Part shown: piece by piece, positions 24,301 to 37,800 of the stretch
Layout of the letters: every line of letters starts with the position of its first letter
Numbering within the stretch: position 1 is the first letter of the stretch
From: Branchiostoma floridae
Taxonomy: Eukaryota; Chordata; Leptocardii; Amphioxiformes; Branchiostomatidae
NCBI RefSeq assembly: GCF_000003815.2
Contig: NC_049980.1
Span: forward strand, 27,192,401-27,256,400
Direction: 5' to 3'
Length of the DNA: 64,000 nt
Position numbers and translations under genes: made by a program
Notes under the pieces: model-generated
The model's database searches: none
Told to the model about the DNA's origin: nothing
The model's input: only the letters and a program-made list of their open reading frames with translations

Positions 24301-25802
24301 TCACACTTGCTACTGACAAGTTAACCAGAAATTTGACCCATTTGAATCTATATTTCTCGTTTCATACAGTATCTAGTCCCTTGCCTCTTTGAAGCCATTT
24401 CTGCCAAGATGCCTCCTGTCAAAGGTGATGATCCTGCTAGAGGTCAGGGTTCATCTGACCAGGAAAGTGCCAGCAGTGGGGATGAGAAGCTGGAGAAGAG
24501 GGGCAAGCTGTCTCGCAGGAGAAGCCTGCTTCCAACTCAGAGCCAGAGGTACCCGGGTTTTAATTGACTGTATATTTAGCCGGATCTAAATGGGAATCAT
24601 ATTCTGAAAGCTAATCCGATTGTAAAAAAATGCTGTTGTCATTGTTAAGGTTCCTTCAAGATTCCTACAGGGATCGTATTGTAGATTTAGGTCAACTAAA
24701 ACTTTCTGTGGATCCAGAGGGCAGAGATTAGAACCCTGCCCTGGCCAGGGAATGTTACATTATCTACCAGATTGGGACTTAACCCCATTATTGAGGGAGT
24801 ATCAGTACATCAGCTTCAAGTGTCAAACTTTAGCATGTAATAGAACCCAACACACGGGCAACCTGGAAATCACGTTAACTGTATTGCACTACTTACTACA
24901 TCATAGTACATGAAAAAACATTGTGGTTGACCTCAGTTATTGACATTGACTGCTTTGCCTTTTCTTAATACTTTGAAATCTTGTTTCCAGGGCAACAAGC
25001 AGCAAACAACAAAAACAGACTGGAGATTCACAGTCAATAGAGAAGCCAGAGGTTTACCAACTGTTGGAGAAGAAGTTGCAAGAGTTGTGCCTTAAGTTAC
25101 AGCAAGAGCCTACAAAGGTAAGATTAAAGATAAGATTATATTGCTGAAATTTGTATTTTTTCCATAGTTATAATATGGGCTATGATAGTTACTAACATAT
25201 GCTTTTTGAGACTTTATCAGTCCCTTTCTGCAGAGTTTTTAGACTTAGGCCTCACACTCCAATAAGGGCCCTTATGGAATTAACTGTGGGAACAAGAAAA
25301 CAAAACAATCATTAGTTCATACTTTGCAATAATGGAATGACATTTGATAATGTTATCCACACTAGGAGGGCCTGATTCCCCCAGCTTACAAGTAGGTGCT
25401 ATCAAACACCTTGTGTACCGATCAGTTGGAAGGCTTTTAAGGATGTGATGTAAGCAGGCTAGAATATCTAAAGAAAAGCACAGTTATATCAATATGAAGT
25501 GGATTGGTACCTCAGCTAACTGACAGCTGGCACAATTATATCCATGTTATCAAAATGTTTATATTTGCAGGAGACTGTATTAAGCCTGTTGGAGGGTATC
25601 AGAGTTGCTGTGGAAGTCTCAGTGAGGTGTGCAGCAAGTCGAGGCATTGTGAAGGAATGGCTTCCTGCCAGCTACCTGCAGAACCTGTGCAGTGTGTGGT
25701 TCAACACATTAAAGCAGGCACCAGCCTTGTTGTCAAAGGACGACCTTAAGGAATGTTACCTACTGGTGGTACAGTCAATAGGTGCAGTGTTGTCTGTGTC
25801 AG
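18336..25802 (+). CDS. ATR: ATR exons 1-12: N-terminal HEAT repeats (ATRIP-binding region)
   Basis: Exons: 18336-18400, 18813-18904, 19264-19458, 20001-20171, 20968-21151, 21812-21926, 22272-22399, 22701-22872, 23132-23302, 24370-24548, 24991-25117, 25571-25802; about residues 1-610. Best matches to vertebrate ATR: DTRRYFCQLIDVLITDLNS (exon 2), MLLQFIRHGVDNFPWLFV (exon 3), LLRLLAEPKCEPLHSISLD (exon 4), the CGLLCYIYRHVPEGYE segment (exon 9) and YLVPCLFEAISAKM (exon 10). The helical HEAT region at this end binds ATRIP in human. Exon 10 ends in a polar, basic linker (KLEKRGKLSRRRSLLPTQSQ) that corresponds to the PKRRRLSSS linker of human ATR. Divergence is highest here, as is usual for the family, so exon edges rest on phase and splice consensus. 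Exon 9 has a duplicated 3' splice site upstream (see findings). Confidence 0.92.
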
Positions 25803-28800
25803 GTAGGCTCATGGTTCCTGTTTCAAGTTGCTTTCATATGTACCTTGATGTAGTCTTTACCATGTATCTGGTTCGTGATAGACACTTTCATTGAGGTAAT
25901 ACTTGGTCAACATTGCGTTAAAATCACATCCATTGCATAAGGTTTATTTGCAAGCTGACCTATTCGCCAACTCCATTTTGTATTGCAAATAATGTTTATT
26001 ATGTGGGCGAAGCCCAACATTTAGTTTTTCCTCAGATATTTGCATATTCCAACCGGAAATCAGAAAAAATGGAAGCTGTAAACATGTACTCCACGTTTCA
26101 AGCTTTTTGATTGGCTTACAGTCGCACTTTCTCGGTTTTACGTCAGAGGTGAACCTATCAACGCACAGAGCACAATCTGCATCGACTTTGATAATAGCCA
26201 ATCAGAACTCAGAAAAAATGGAAGCTGTCAACATATACTCCGCGTTTCCAGCTTTTTGATTGGGACAAAGTCGCGGACTGTCTCGGGTGTACGCAGAACT
26301 GAATCAATCGACGCACAGGACACAAAATGGCATTCGGCATGCAGTTTGACAATACTATAGCAGCTGAGACGACCAAACAGGCGCTCAAGGAAGAAGTTGC
26401 CCGCCATGGAATGAACGAGATTGATAAATTTTCACACAAAAACGTTATCTTCAGAAAATTGGACCTTGGAATCTTGCAAATTCAACGGTGAACGGACGTG
26501 TTCAAGCAACGCAATACATTTGTATACCTGTTAAAACGTGCGCTTGTAACATGTTGTAACACTGGCTCAGTGGTATTATTCACGCGTGGTAAACCAACGC
26601 TCCGGGATCGAATCCGTGGACAGATAATGTTTTTTAATTTTTTTTTCTTTTTGCTGCATTTTCGCGAAAATGTTGCCTTTCTTGTTGCTTCTTTTCTTGC
26701 GATTTTTTCTTTCTTTTCCCTTCGCCCACATCCTGCATTTTTTTCAAAAATGTTGCCTTTCTAGTTTCCCGACTTCTTGAACTTGACTGGGAAGTCAGGT
26801 ACAGACCTCGATGTACATGTGCATGTATGATTATGCTGCTTGGATAAAAGGATTCTTTAGTAAACTTAATTTTTGGTATTTAGATATGTTAGTTTCCTTG
26901 AGAAGTGCAATTTGAATTTCAATGTGTTCCTCTATCGGATGAATAAGTGTACAATGCATCCCAGGCTTGTTAAGCTGTGGCTAACGGTCTGATTTCCTTT
27001 TCCCTGCAGATATATCTGCATTTGGAGGGGAGAACTTGCGGCTCATGACTATGGTGTTGTCTTTCCCATGGCTACTGGTAAGTTGTCAAGACAGTTTGTT
27101 CTCCACTACTGTCTCTGATGTCCACTTGTCATACCTACTTAATGAATTAAATACTTATGATCATCATGTTTGTCTTTAGAGAGACATACTGCATACTTGA
27201 CATACATTGTGCTACGGGTACTAACTGCTACTTCTGTCAGTCTATACAGACTATGACACAAAAACTGCACAAAACAAGCACACATAAGTACATAATAACA
27301 AGCTAAAGTTTCATATTATTTCTACCAGTGCAAAACTGTAAGACAATGACAATAGTTTTCATGTTACATCTTACGTATTCATTGAACCTTTTTTTTACTA
27401 CAGGAGGATCAGAACTGGTTGGACCTCAGGGTTTCTGGCTGGTGTTCTGCAAAAGAAGCAGCTGATCTGTGTGGACAGTTTGCTGAGGCTATTGGTGAGT
27501 ATGATACATAGTTAGGAAACGAAGATGTATGCTGACTCAAATCAAAGAACAAATCAAAACACTGTTGCTTCTGAAATTTCCTTCATGAAGTATGTTTCTT
27601 TGTATGTTTCTTTGTTCATATAATGGTACTTGTGCAGGGGATCGTGGTGATCTTCCTGGGCCATGCACTTCTCTGAAGGTCTGTTCAAAGACAAATGTCT
27701 ACAAAGACAAATTGAGAAGGGTGATGTTTTCTAATTTTGACATTTTCTTGGGCAGGTGCTGAAGCTGAATCTCTATGTGTTAACCTCTTGGCTCTTGTAC
27801 CGAGAGAGGTGGCCCCTAAATGGAGAATCCACATCATGAAGGCTGCACTGGTATGTCAACATATCATTCACATGTCATTACTATGTGTAGGATATATATC
27901 TTGCTGTCCAGCTTACAGGTGTACCAGGACAGAAAATACCCCTGGTCATCAGAATTTATCCCTGGGAATATTTGCTAGCGGTACACCTGTAGTTAATAAA
28001 ATGCCCGTCTTTACCAACGTAGATATTGCACAAAAAAGTTGTGACATCTTTTTGCATATTTACTAAATCATTCTTTCCATATAGTTAGGATCTTTTGGTT
28101 ATCTCCTATTTTCCATGTTGAAAATGATATTTTTAGCAACGCCAAGGGGGTGAAGGCATGTTTTCCTGTACTGAATCCCTTGTGTTTACAGAATGACAGC
28201 AGTGTCCAAGTAAGGACCAGTCTGGTGAGATCCTTCCCCATCCTCCTGCACACCCTGGGCCACAACTCTCACCATCTGGTGTATGATATACTACAGTAAG
28301 TTCATTATATCAAATAGTGCAATAGAGTTGTATTGTAACACTGTTCTGTTTGTAATGCCCCAGATTTTCAAAGGCCTCAGTAAATTTGTATGTGTTGCAT
28401 TGATGCAGAAGTATCTAGGGTAGAGTTATAAATATGACAATAAATTATGGACTATACATGTATAAGCCTAGGACTCGGTACTCTACCAATTATAATGTTG
28501 ATATATTAAATGATATTGCTATTTATATGTATACTAGTCAATGCCTAGGGTATTTAGGCTACCAGCATGGGGGCTGAATACATTATTGTAACCCTGATCA
28601 ATTCATCTGTTTGTGAATCAGGACATCATCTCGCCTTTCTGTACAATTAAGACAGTATTTTAATTTTCAGCCCACTGATCAGAGACAAGGTACCAGAGGT
28701 GCTCCAAGCCATCTCCTCTACACTGGGACAACTATCCTGTGTGGTAGCAAAGTCTACACACCTCTCAAGGTGGATAGTATCTTAGTAGGAAATTTGTGTA

Positions 28801-31800
28801 ACATGAACTTCAAGTCAATCATTCTTGTATATTGAAGGAATTAGTAGTGCTACAATGGAATAATGCATTACAAAAACAACCTTCTTGAATTTTGTGGTAT
28901 TAATGCTATGTGAAAACTGTATAAAGTTTCAACTGTCTGATGTACTTGACATTGTATGGCACAAGTAATGTCCATGGAAAATACATTTGAAATGGGCCAG
29001 GGGAGCAAATAAAATATTGCAGTGCCTCTTGAGCAGCATCAGGAAGGTTTATCTGTATTTGTAAATCCTGAATGACTGCACTTTGGCAAAACATGCCAGC
29101 TTTACAGTCATGCAAGGACAGCTTGTTTGTTTGTTTTGTTTGAAGCTTTGTTATTTTTATGAGAAGCTCAAAATAGAGTTTGCGAGGGAAAACAGTAGAA
29201 TATGACAAATATACAGAATAATACAGATTACATATTTTAATAAATCTTTACACATATTTATCTATACATACCTAGTATTATGTTATATCAAGTGACCTGT
29301 CATACCTAGCCTTTGTTACATCTTAGTCTAAGTGAATGAATAAATAAAGGTTCAAACAAACAAGTGCTGTTTAAAGGTATTCTGTTTTGTTGTACCACCC
29401 AGGAACAACTCCAGTGATGACCATCTGTACAAGGTGACAAGGCTTGGCTGCTCTGTCTGCCAACAGAAAGGTTAGAGTTCCTTGCTACATTGCTGGTGTA
29501 AGATGTAGCCAAAAATTCATTTCTTAGGGAAGTACAGAAACACGTGTACTTCCTTGTGATATATTCCTTTACTGACGAAAGATAATGGATGTTTTCTGAA
29601 ATGTCTGACCGTTTCTAAAATCTTATCCAAGCAGTTGCTTGAGTAATTTCTATTTGGCGTATCTTATTACCTGGATGTCTAACTTTCATTGAAGTATTCC
29701 TTTCATTTCATTGTTAGTTATCTAATGTATGTGTGGTTTGGGTGGTACATGATCATGTTGCCCAACCTTATTCAAGAAAATGCTAAATTTAAAAGCAACT
29801 TCATTAACAGGCATATCTGGACCCACAGCCAGTGGACACCCTGTGGATCCATCAATGTTCCTGCCTTTCACCCAGCTGTTACAGAACAAGGATGAAGCTG
29901 TTAGGACTGGTATGTTCTCTGGTATTTAGCCTGCTACTAGGGGTGGGTACCGGTACGGAGGCAGTTAGCTTTGTAGGATTTCAAAAAGCCAGTGGGAGTC
30001 GAATACTACACAAAACAGATTTCTTTGTAGCAAAATGGGCCATTGTTTTGAGTATTATCCATTCACAAGTTTTCACATACTGAATCAGGTCTAGGTTCAG
30101 GGCCGGACTTGGACCTGATCCTACGGACCTGAACCGGACCTGGTCCTGAATTTTCTGTACCGCTACCCACCGTTACCTGCTACCCTTAGCATTATATGTA
30201 CTGTAATGTCGTCTTGCGCCTTGTCAATTCTGATCTGTTTGCTCTGTGTTTGCCACATTTTCAGGAACTGTGTTCTTTTCAGTGTCAATAATTTTGAACT
30301 GATATTGGTTCATGTACGAGGGATAATGATTTGAGAAAAGGGCACCTCACCATGTGTGCAAATGTCCATGTGCATTTCAAAGAACCCAACACACTTATTG
30401 AGAAGAATTATAGCTATAATGTTACCTCTACTAGCTATAGAAGAAAGTGTTATGCTTCACCTCAGTCTGAGCTAGGCTGATTTTGACCATACTATATTAT
30501 ACAAACTCATCTAGCTATATTTTCAACATCACTATGAGATGAGAAGAGGCCAAACATGTATTAGAATAGGTCTAAAAAACATTGTACACGTATAAGATTA
30601 GTATTAGAAGTCCTGTCATTGTGTGTGCTTCATTACAACTTTATATCTGTATGCCTGTACTATAGCCTGAAAGGGCATGGATGTACAATTTAGGTATGGT
30701 TGTGGTTGCCTCTAGGAATGGTCGAGTCCATCCCAGAGTTGTTCTCCCACATCCGAGTGTCAGCGGACGTCCCTGCCTCCATGTCCCTGCTGCAGAACTT
30801 CCTCTCTCCGGTGGAGGACTCCTCCTATGATGTCAGAATGGGATTCAGGTACCTGTCACTCATAGAGCACAGTTGGTACTTTGTTGGAAAATATTAAACA
30901 TGTAATCTTATGTTGAGCAAAAAAGAAAACAAGTCTTTTTATTTCAGCTTACTGTATTGCAGCCCTCTTCTGGTTCAAGTGACAATCAATTCATCTTTAA
31001 ACTCAAGAAGCATGTATTATTTTTCTAATAGGTAATGATTTTACAATGTAAGATATGCATTTAACTTCACAGTATACAATTAAGCTCCTGACTATTTGAA
31101 AATTAACTGGTAACAGGAGTGGACTGCTTCTAGGTTAGGATGCATACATGTATATGGATCCTAGGGTAGGTCTAAATTATAGTGATTGATCCTATGACTG
31201 TGAATTATAATCCTACGATCGTGAATGATATTATAATGCTCGTATTTTGAATTTCTACTGAGTTTTATCTGAGTACTGACAGCCGATTTCTGCCCCAGCA
31301 AACAGGTTGGCCACCTGGCGCGAGGGTGGTTGAGTGACTCGTCCAGCCCCCTGGTGGCCAAGCTGAAATCTGCATACCTGCGAGCAAACAGCAGCTCCAA
31401 CAGTATTCCTCTTCAGGAGACAGTGGTGCTTACCATTGGGCAGTTGGGCAGGTGAGTTGGGGCACTTCTGTAGCAATCTTACAATATATGAAAGGTTTAT
31501 TTCAAGACAGTGTTTTTTCATGGGAAATAATGGTATGGCAAGGGTTTCTTGATTTGAGTTAAAGGTTCTTGGTTCAAATTCCTTGTGGGTCTCCATGTTG
31601 TGCCCTTGAGTAAGGCACTTATAATACTTCACCATTTTGCCTTACACGGAAATAGTAGCTTAATTTTGGGATGTCAAATTGGATGTAAAAAGGTTTCATA
31701 TTTGAGGAGGGTATTGATAAGGTCTAGATTAAAGTTATTTCCTGGAGAGACAGATCACAGTGGAAGTATCTCTCACCAAGGAGGTCTTTCTTTAACCTCC

Positions 31801-34800
31801 TTGCTCTCACATATCCTACTAGTTGTACTAACTAGTTTTTGTTTTACCATGACCCTACTGGCATGTTTTTCCAGAATAGCTGAAGGTGACTTGTTTGGTG
31901 TAGTGTTGATAAACCTGCTGATCAGTCTGGTGTCCCTGTCCCCTGTGCTGGCAGCTCTGGCCTACAGTGAGGTAGGCAACATTGGTTAATCATTGTTTCA
32001 TAGAGCGGCATTTCCTTATAAATGTGCAAAAGGAATGTATGCATGGAATGTATGTTTTTGACAAGTCTCAGAATGTAAGTTCAACAAGAAAAAACAGTTT
32101 TGTACTGGTACACCGCACTGGTACCCACCCCTATTTGAGACCTTTTTCTTGCTTCTTCAGATTCATGACATTACGAAGGTCAGGAAGACAAACCTCACCT
32201 CCCTCCTCACCAAACAGAGGCCCATCATTTGTAAGGTAAGTAAAACTTTACATTTGTTCCTTATCCATTAATTGGTTTCTTTGTTTTACTTTGTTTGCAT
32301 TGCATATACACAGTTAACAAAATCAGCAGTAACCAACTTTGTACATGTACAAAACAATGGACCCCTGATCTTTTTTTCTCAGTACCATAACCATATTTCT
32401 AAGGATGCGACTTTTTAGACATTGTCATTCATCATAATCTTTATTTTCTGATTAAGTAACAAATACTTTTTACCGGGGTACTATGAATAAAAATGATTGA
32501 TGTGGATTAAAATGATGCTTATTTATTCAAATTTCTAGTGGTTGTCTGAAGTTCTCCATGACTCCCAGAGTTCTGGTGGCAGTTCTACATGTAGACTGAA
32601 AAACCCTGCTGGAATTTTGAGTGAGGTAAGTTAAAACAGCTAACTGGAGAAAATACTTTCTGGACATGACATCCCTTTGAGCATCGCAGACTTACTAGGA
32701 CTGGTTTGAATTGTGTAGTCCTGACAATATCATAGTAAGCACATGATGCACGTATCCATCATGGCTTATAATAGAAATGATAAAAAAGGAACAACTTATT
32801 AATCAGTATTTTTTCCACCATCCAGGTTAGAAGCTCTTTGGTATATGGAATAACTAATAGCATTTGATTTGACTGTGTATTAACTTGCTACGAACTTTTT
32901 ATCTGCTTTCAATGCTATTTGCAAAGATGAACCTGTAGGTCTGGGACTAAATGTTTCTGTCAAAGATGGATGTTTTTTTTTTAAATCTGTGAAATCCCAC
33001 ATGTTTTATTATCCTCATGATTGATGACCATGTTCTATATTGTAGGTTGCCAGTGTCTTTGGATGTGAAGATGTCAGAAAATTTTTGTTGGTAAGTACAA
33101 TTTATAAATCTAAAGGATTTGTACTTTGAATCAAACCTGAATATATTTCAGAAGTCTCATATCAAAACCAAGGCACGGCCGGGCTGTTTGCTAAAATGAA
33201 AAATAGAATTGTGCATCAAGAAATATGCACAAATTGTGCTCATGGCTAGTTGTTTTTATGTGTTTTGTTGTCTTCCATATCCTACTTTCGTCTTAACGTT
33301 TCCACATACTGCCTGGGCGGGACCCAGTTTGGAATGTAACCTAAGTATTACTGTGGATAGCAGTTGAAAACACCTCCAGATTTTGAATGTTCTGGACTGT
33401 TGTAGAAGTTGACTCCTGTTCTCCCTTTCAGATGTGTCTCCAGACTCTCCTACCACAGCTGGTACACAAGGCCTGTCCTGAAACATCTGCCATCATCAGA
33501 CTCATTGCCAAGGAACTGGAAATGGTACCTGACACAAAATTCTACATCCAAACATTGCTGCGCGTGGTCTTCTGTTTCAAAACTGTCAGGGCTTGAAATA
33601 CCACCTGCATATGCAGGCTAGTGCAGGTAAAGTTGGAGATGTGCAGGTATTTCTGATATCTACCTGCACCTAACCTGCATTGGTCCATAAACTGGGTTTT
33701 ATACACAAATGTCCCGCAATGTAGGTGTATGTGTATTGTTATTAGCTGCATTGACTGTTACCACCTATAAAGTATAAAAGAAAAAATATCAATGGTTCCT
33801 GAAATCATTCTAGTATAACCCATACTTCCTAAATTCAGAGTGGTGCAGGTAAAATTTGTCCGGTGCAGGTAATTTTCAATGTTACCTGCACCAGTGCAGG
33901 TATGCAGAAAAAGTATTTCGAGTCCTGACTGTCAGTCAAGTGAATCAAATTCTAAGTACAAGTAAAACAAAATTGTGAGATCAAAACATTTTTTTTCATG
34001 AACAGAATCGACAAGACCTGCTGATCAACAACTTCAAGTACATCTTCCGCTACCTGGCCTGTAACTGTAAGACAGACGAGAAGGAGAGGGCACTTGAGTT
34101 TGTACAGGTGAGATGATACAGAATGATGTGTTTCCTTTCTTCCCTTTCAACATGTAGCTTATCGATACTCTCAGGACATTTTAGATTTCCGACTCACTGT
34201 CTACCATGTTTAAATCAACATAACCCATCATGTATCATCACTATTGGCAGTCCTTGGTGCTGAATGATTTTCATTGACTGCTGCTATCAATTTGATGTAT
34301 GCTGTGCGTGGTTAGGCATTTATGTCTGCCTTCATGATGCTGTGTTTCACCACTTATTGCTGTCATTTTTGCTGACAATCTTCATTGATTGCTTTGAGTC
34401 ACATTCATGTGTGCTGTTATTCACCATTTATGGCTGTCCTTGGTGTTGAATGATGTTCACTTACTGCTAATTTCACATTCTTGTATGCTGTGTTTCACCA
34501 CATATTGCTGACAGTTGCTGTATCATTTTTGCTGACGGTTATCATTGATTGCTGCTGTCCTCTTCACATGTGCTGTTATTCACCATTTATGGCTGTCCTT
34601 GGTGCTGAATGATGTTCAATAGCCGCTAGTTTCACATTCTTATATGCTGTGTTTCACCACTTATTGCTTTAATTTTTTCTGACAGTGTTCATTGACTGCT
34701 GCTATAACCTTCATGTGTGCTGTGTTTCAGAAATTATGGCTGTCCATGGTGCTGATTGATGTTCAATGATTGCTAATTGCACATTCTTATGTGCTGTTTT

Positions 34801-37800
34801 TAATCACTTATTGCTGGCCATGACGATATCCATAAGTTTTACATCAAAGAAAGGAAAATCCTTCCACATGTTCCCTTTTCATACCCAGCTCCATGCATTG
34901 ATTTTATCCATGTACAGAACGAGACCCAGATAGAGCTGAGGAGCCTCCTGAGGTCCGACTACCAGGGGCTCCACAACGAGCTGCTCCTCTATATCAGCTC
35001 CCACTACAGCCAGGTCTTCGCTGGTCTGGCCACCGTGGCTGCTTCCACCCGCGAAGGGAAGGGCAAGGGCAAGGTCCCCAGGGAGATCACTACAGCACAG
35101 GAGATGGTGGGTACAAGAAAGGTTTATGGGGAGGTCACTACAGCACAATAAATGTTCTATCAAACTATGGGCCTCTTTCTGTCAGTTTAGATATTATTAC
35201 AAAAAATTATATTGTAGACTTAATTCAAAGGCTTGAATGTAGTTAATGGACCAGTTGTTAATTTGCAGTTGTTCATATTTGAAAGCACTACATGTATGAA
35301 TTATTTTCCCCACAGGCTGAGTTTCTACAGCCATGTTTGCTGGGTATCCTGGCTTTTTTTGACTCCCAGCTGCTCACCACCTCAATACCAATGGAGGATA
35401 AGAAGTTGGTGAGCCCTTCAGTATATTCTTGAAAATGTTTTTTTCAACATATTTTCGTTAAGAAATAGCATGTTTTCCTTGAAACCTAGCTTTTCTATTG
35501 CAGTGAACTGTAAACTGTAAGCTATCTCACAGTTCAATCATTCCAATGGCTTGTGGGCAAGCTCAGAGGTTAATGCCCCATAGAAGTGAGCAAGCATTTA
35601 CTTGGAAATGTTTCAAACTTGTGTAGACAAGGATATGTTTACAATCAATTTACTGACTTTTAGCTTTAACCTTAGACCACCATGCATCACAGCTGCACAT
35701 GGGCACTCATGACTGTGAGATGGCATATTGGTGAAGTGTAGGAAAATGCCTGATGAAGAGAATGCAAGCAATTTTCACAGTATTTAGCTAATGGTATGTA
35801 ATAATGTGTCCTTGTTGTGAAGTTATTATTTTTTTTCAGGCACTGGAGAGCCTGATCACCTTGATGAAACTGATGGGACCAAAACACATCACAACTGTGA
35901 GAGTCAAGGTCATGACTACATTAAGGTCAGTGGCCACTGAAGATTGAGTTTTCTAGCATGTTTAAGGAAATAGTGTCCATTGGATCATTTGTACTTGTTT
36001 GCTGAGTGATGTTTATTGGCTGTCCTTGGTGCTGAATGATTGTCATTGGCTGTCCTTGGTGCTGAATGGTGTTCATTGGCTGTCCTTGGTGCTGAATGGT
36101 GTTCATTGGCTGTCCTTGGTGCTGAAGGTTGTTCATTGGCTGTCCTTGGTGCTGAATGGTGTTCATTGGCTGTCCTTGGTGCTGAACGTTCATTGGCTTT
36201 TCATTTGTCCTCTGCCAGCGTTGTATAGAGTAAATTATGTTATTCTTTTTTTGCAGGATTTGTCTCAGATTCAAAGTTAAGGGGTTTCCCGAACTGAGCT
36301 GCAGGGCCTGGGACTGCTTTGTGCACAGGTAAAGCAATTTGAATTTACAGGTTCAAAAGACATTTTCATTTGATGCAACTTACTTAAATAAAATCTCTCT
36401 CTTTCCACCACCTTTTACCCTTCCAACTTACGTCAGGCACTCATTTAGACCTGAGTGGAGTGAGGAACGTTGTGTCATTCCCAACACGTCTAGCCTGAAA
36501 TCAAACCTATGACATCTACATGTACATGTAGATCCAGTGTCTGCTAGTCTAATCGATGTCACACTTGTACAGTTACTTTTCTAGAAAATTTTGTGTTTGA
36601 AATTCTTTGCTTTGGTGGGTTTGTATTTCCATGTAATACACTGACCCTAATGTTTTCCTCCTGACATAGTGTGGAGTTGTCGTGTCTGGGCCCCATGTTG
36701 AGTCAGATCGTGGTGACCCTCCTACCCTTACTACAGACACAGGCAAAGCCTGTCGCAGGCATCTTCAGCTTCCTCATACAGGACAATAGGTTTGCCATTA
36801 TCATTGTGTCTCATTTTCTCCTTCCTGTTCCATTGCCAGTTCTCAGTAGTATGCATTTGTTAGCCATGAAATACAAACTGTACCTGTACTTCACACTGAT
36901 TTCACACTGATGCTAGAGGAAAGAAATGTAGTTGCCAGTGGTATCTGTGAATACTGCAGTCATAAATCATTTAATGATAACTTTCATAATTATGATAAAA
37001 TGTATACACAAATTTCTGTAGATGGAAAAGACTAGAAATTAGCCTTCTTTTGACAACCTTTTCCTTTGCTAGAGTAATTGTTCTTGTTTGCACAGATCCA
37101 GATTTTCTCAGTGAGTTTCACACCAGTCTTTTGGTTATAGGGAAGCTTTGCAGGACCACTTCCATGAACTGTACTTCATGCCAGAGCTGCCGGAACTTTC
37201 CAAGATCAACGCTGTGCTCAAACAACATATAGAAACACCATCCAGGTAAAAACAGAGGTGACATAGGGAAGCTGACATTGCTACCACTGCACTATACTGC
37301 ACTGGAGTAGATTTACAGCACTTAATATAAGTAAAATCAGTATTGTACCATAATTTTCTTGAAAAGGCTTGTGGTCAGACAGGTTACATTCTGAAACATA
37401 CAAATTTCTTAAACGTATTAGGTGCAAGCAATGATCATACATTGTTTTTCTATTTCTGTTTATGAGAGTCAATGACAGATGGACAAAATCTAGTCCCAAG
37501 AATTAAAAAAAAAAGATTCTAAATTTTAATGGTTTTACAATATTGCAAAAAAAGGATTTCAGGATATATTCTTTATATATGTGCCACGGAAAATTTTCAT
37601 AGCAGACCAAACATTTCTTTTCTCAGCCAATCTGACCTGAAGAGTCAGCTGAAGCACTCCCTGAAGGGGCTGGGGCACGAGAGCCTGGATGTGAGACTAC
37701 ACGCCCTCTCCAAGCTCAAGCAACAGCTGCATGCTAACCAGGTGGGACATACAATTGGGTAGTTACAAGCAAACCATCCTTCTAAGTTCTTGCCTGCTTG

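Noticed and set aside
26327-26491. An extra ATR exon in intron 12
   Set aside because: No splice sites around it fit the exon 12/13 phase, and vertebrate ATR has no matching segment there.
26556-26640. A functional tRNA gene
   Set aside because: A and B boxes are present but acceptor and T stems do not pair well; a SINE head fits better.
36005-36205. 30 bp repeats as a CRISPR array
   Set aside because: Head-to-tail units with no spacers, in an intron of an animal gene.
37050-37140. Upstream CACAG (37095) as the ATR exon 33 acceptor
   Set aside because: It would place stop codons in frame; TTATAG|GGAAGC at 37141 keeps phase and restores the conserved REALQDHFHELYFMPE match.
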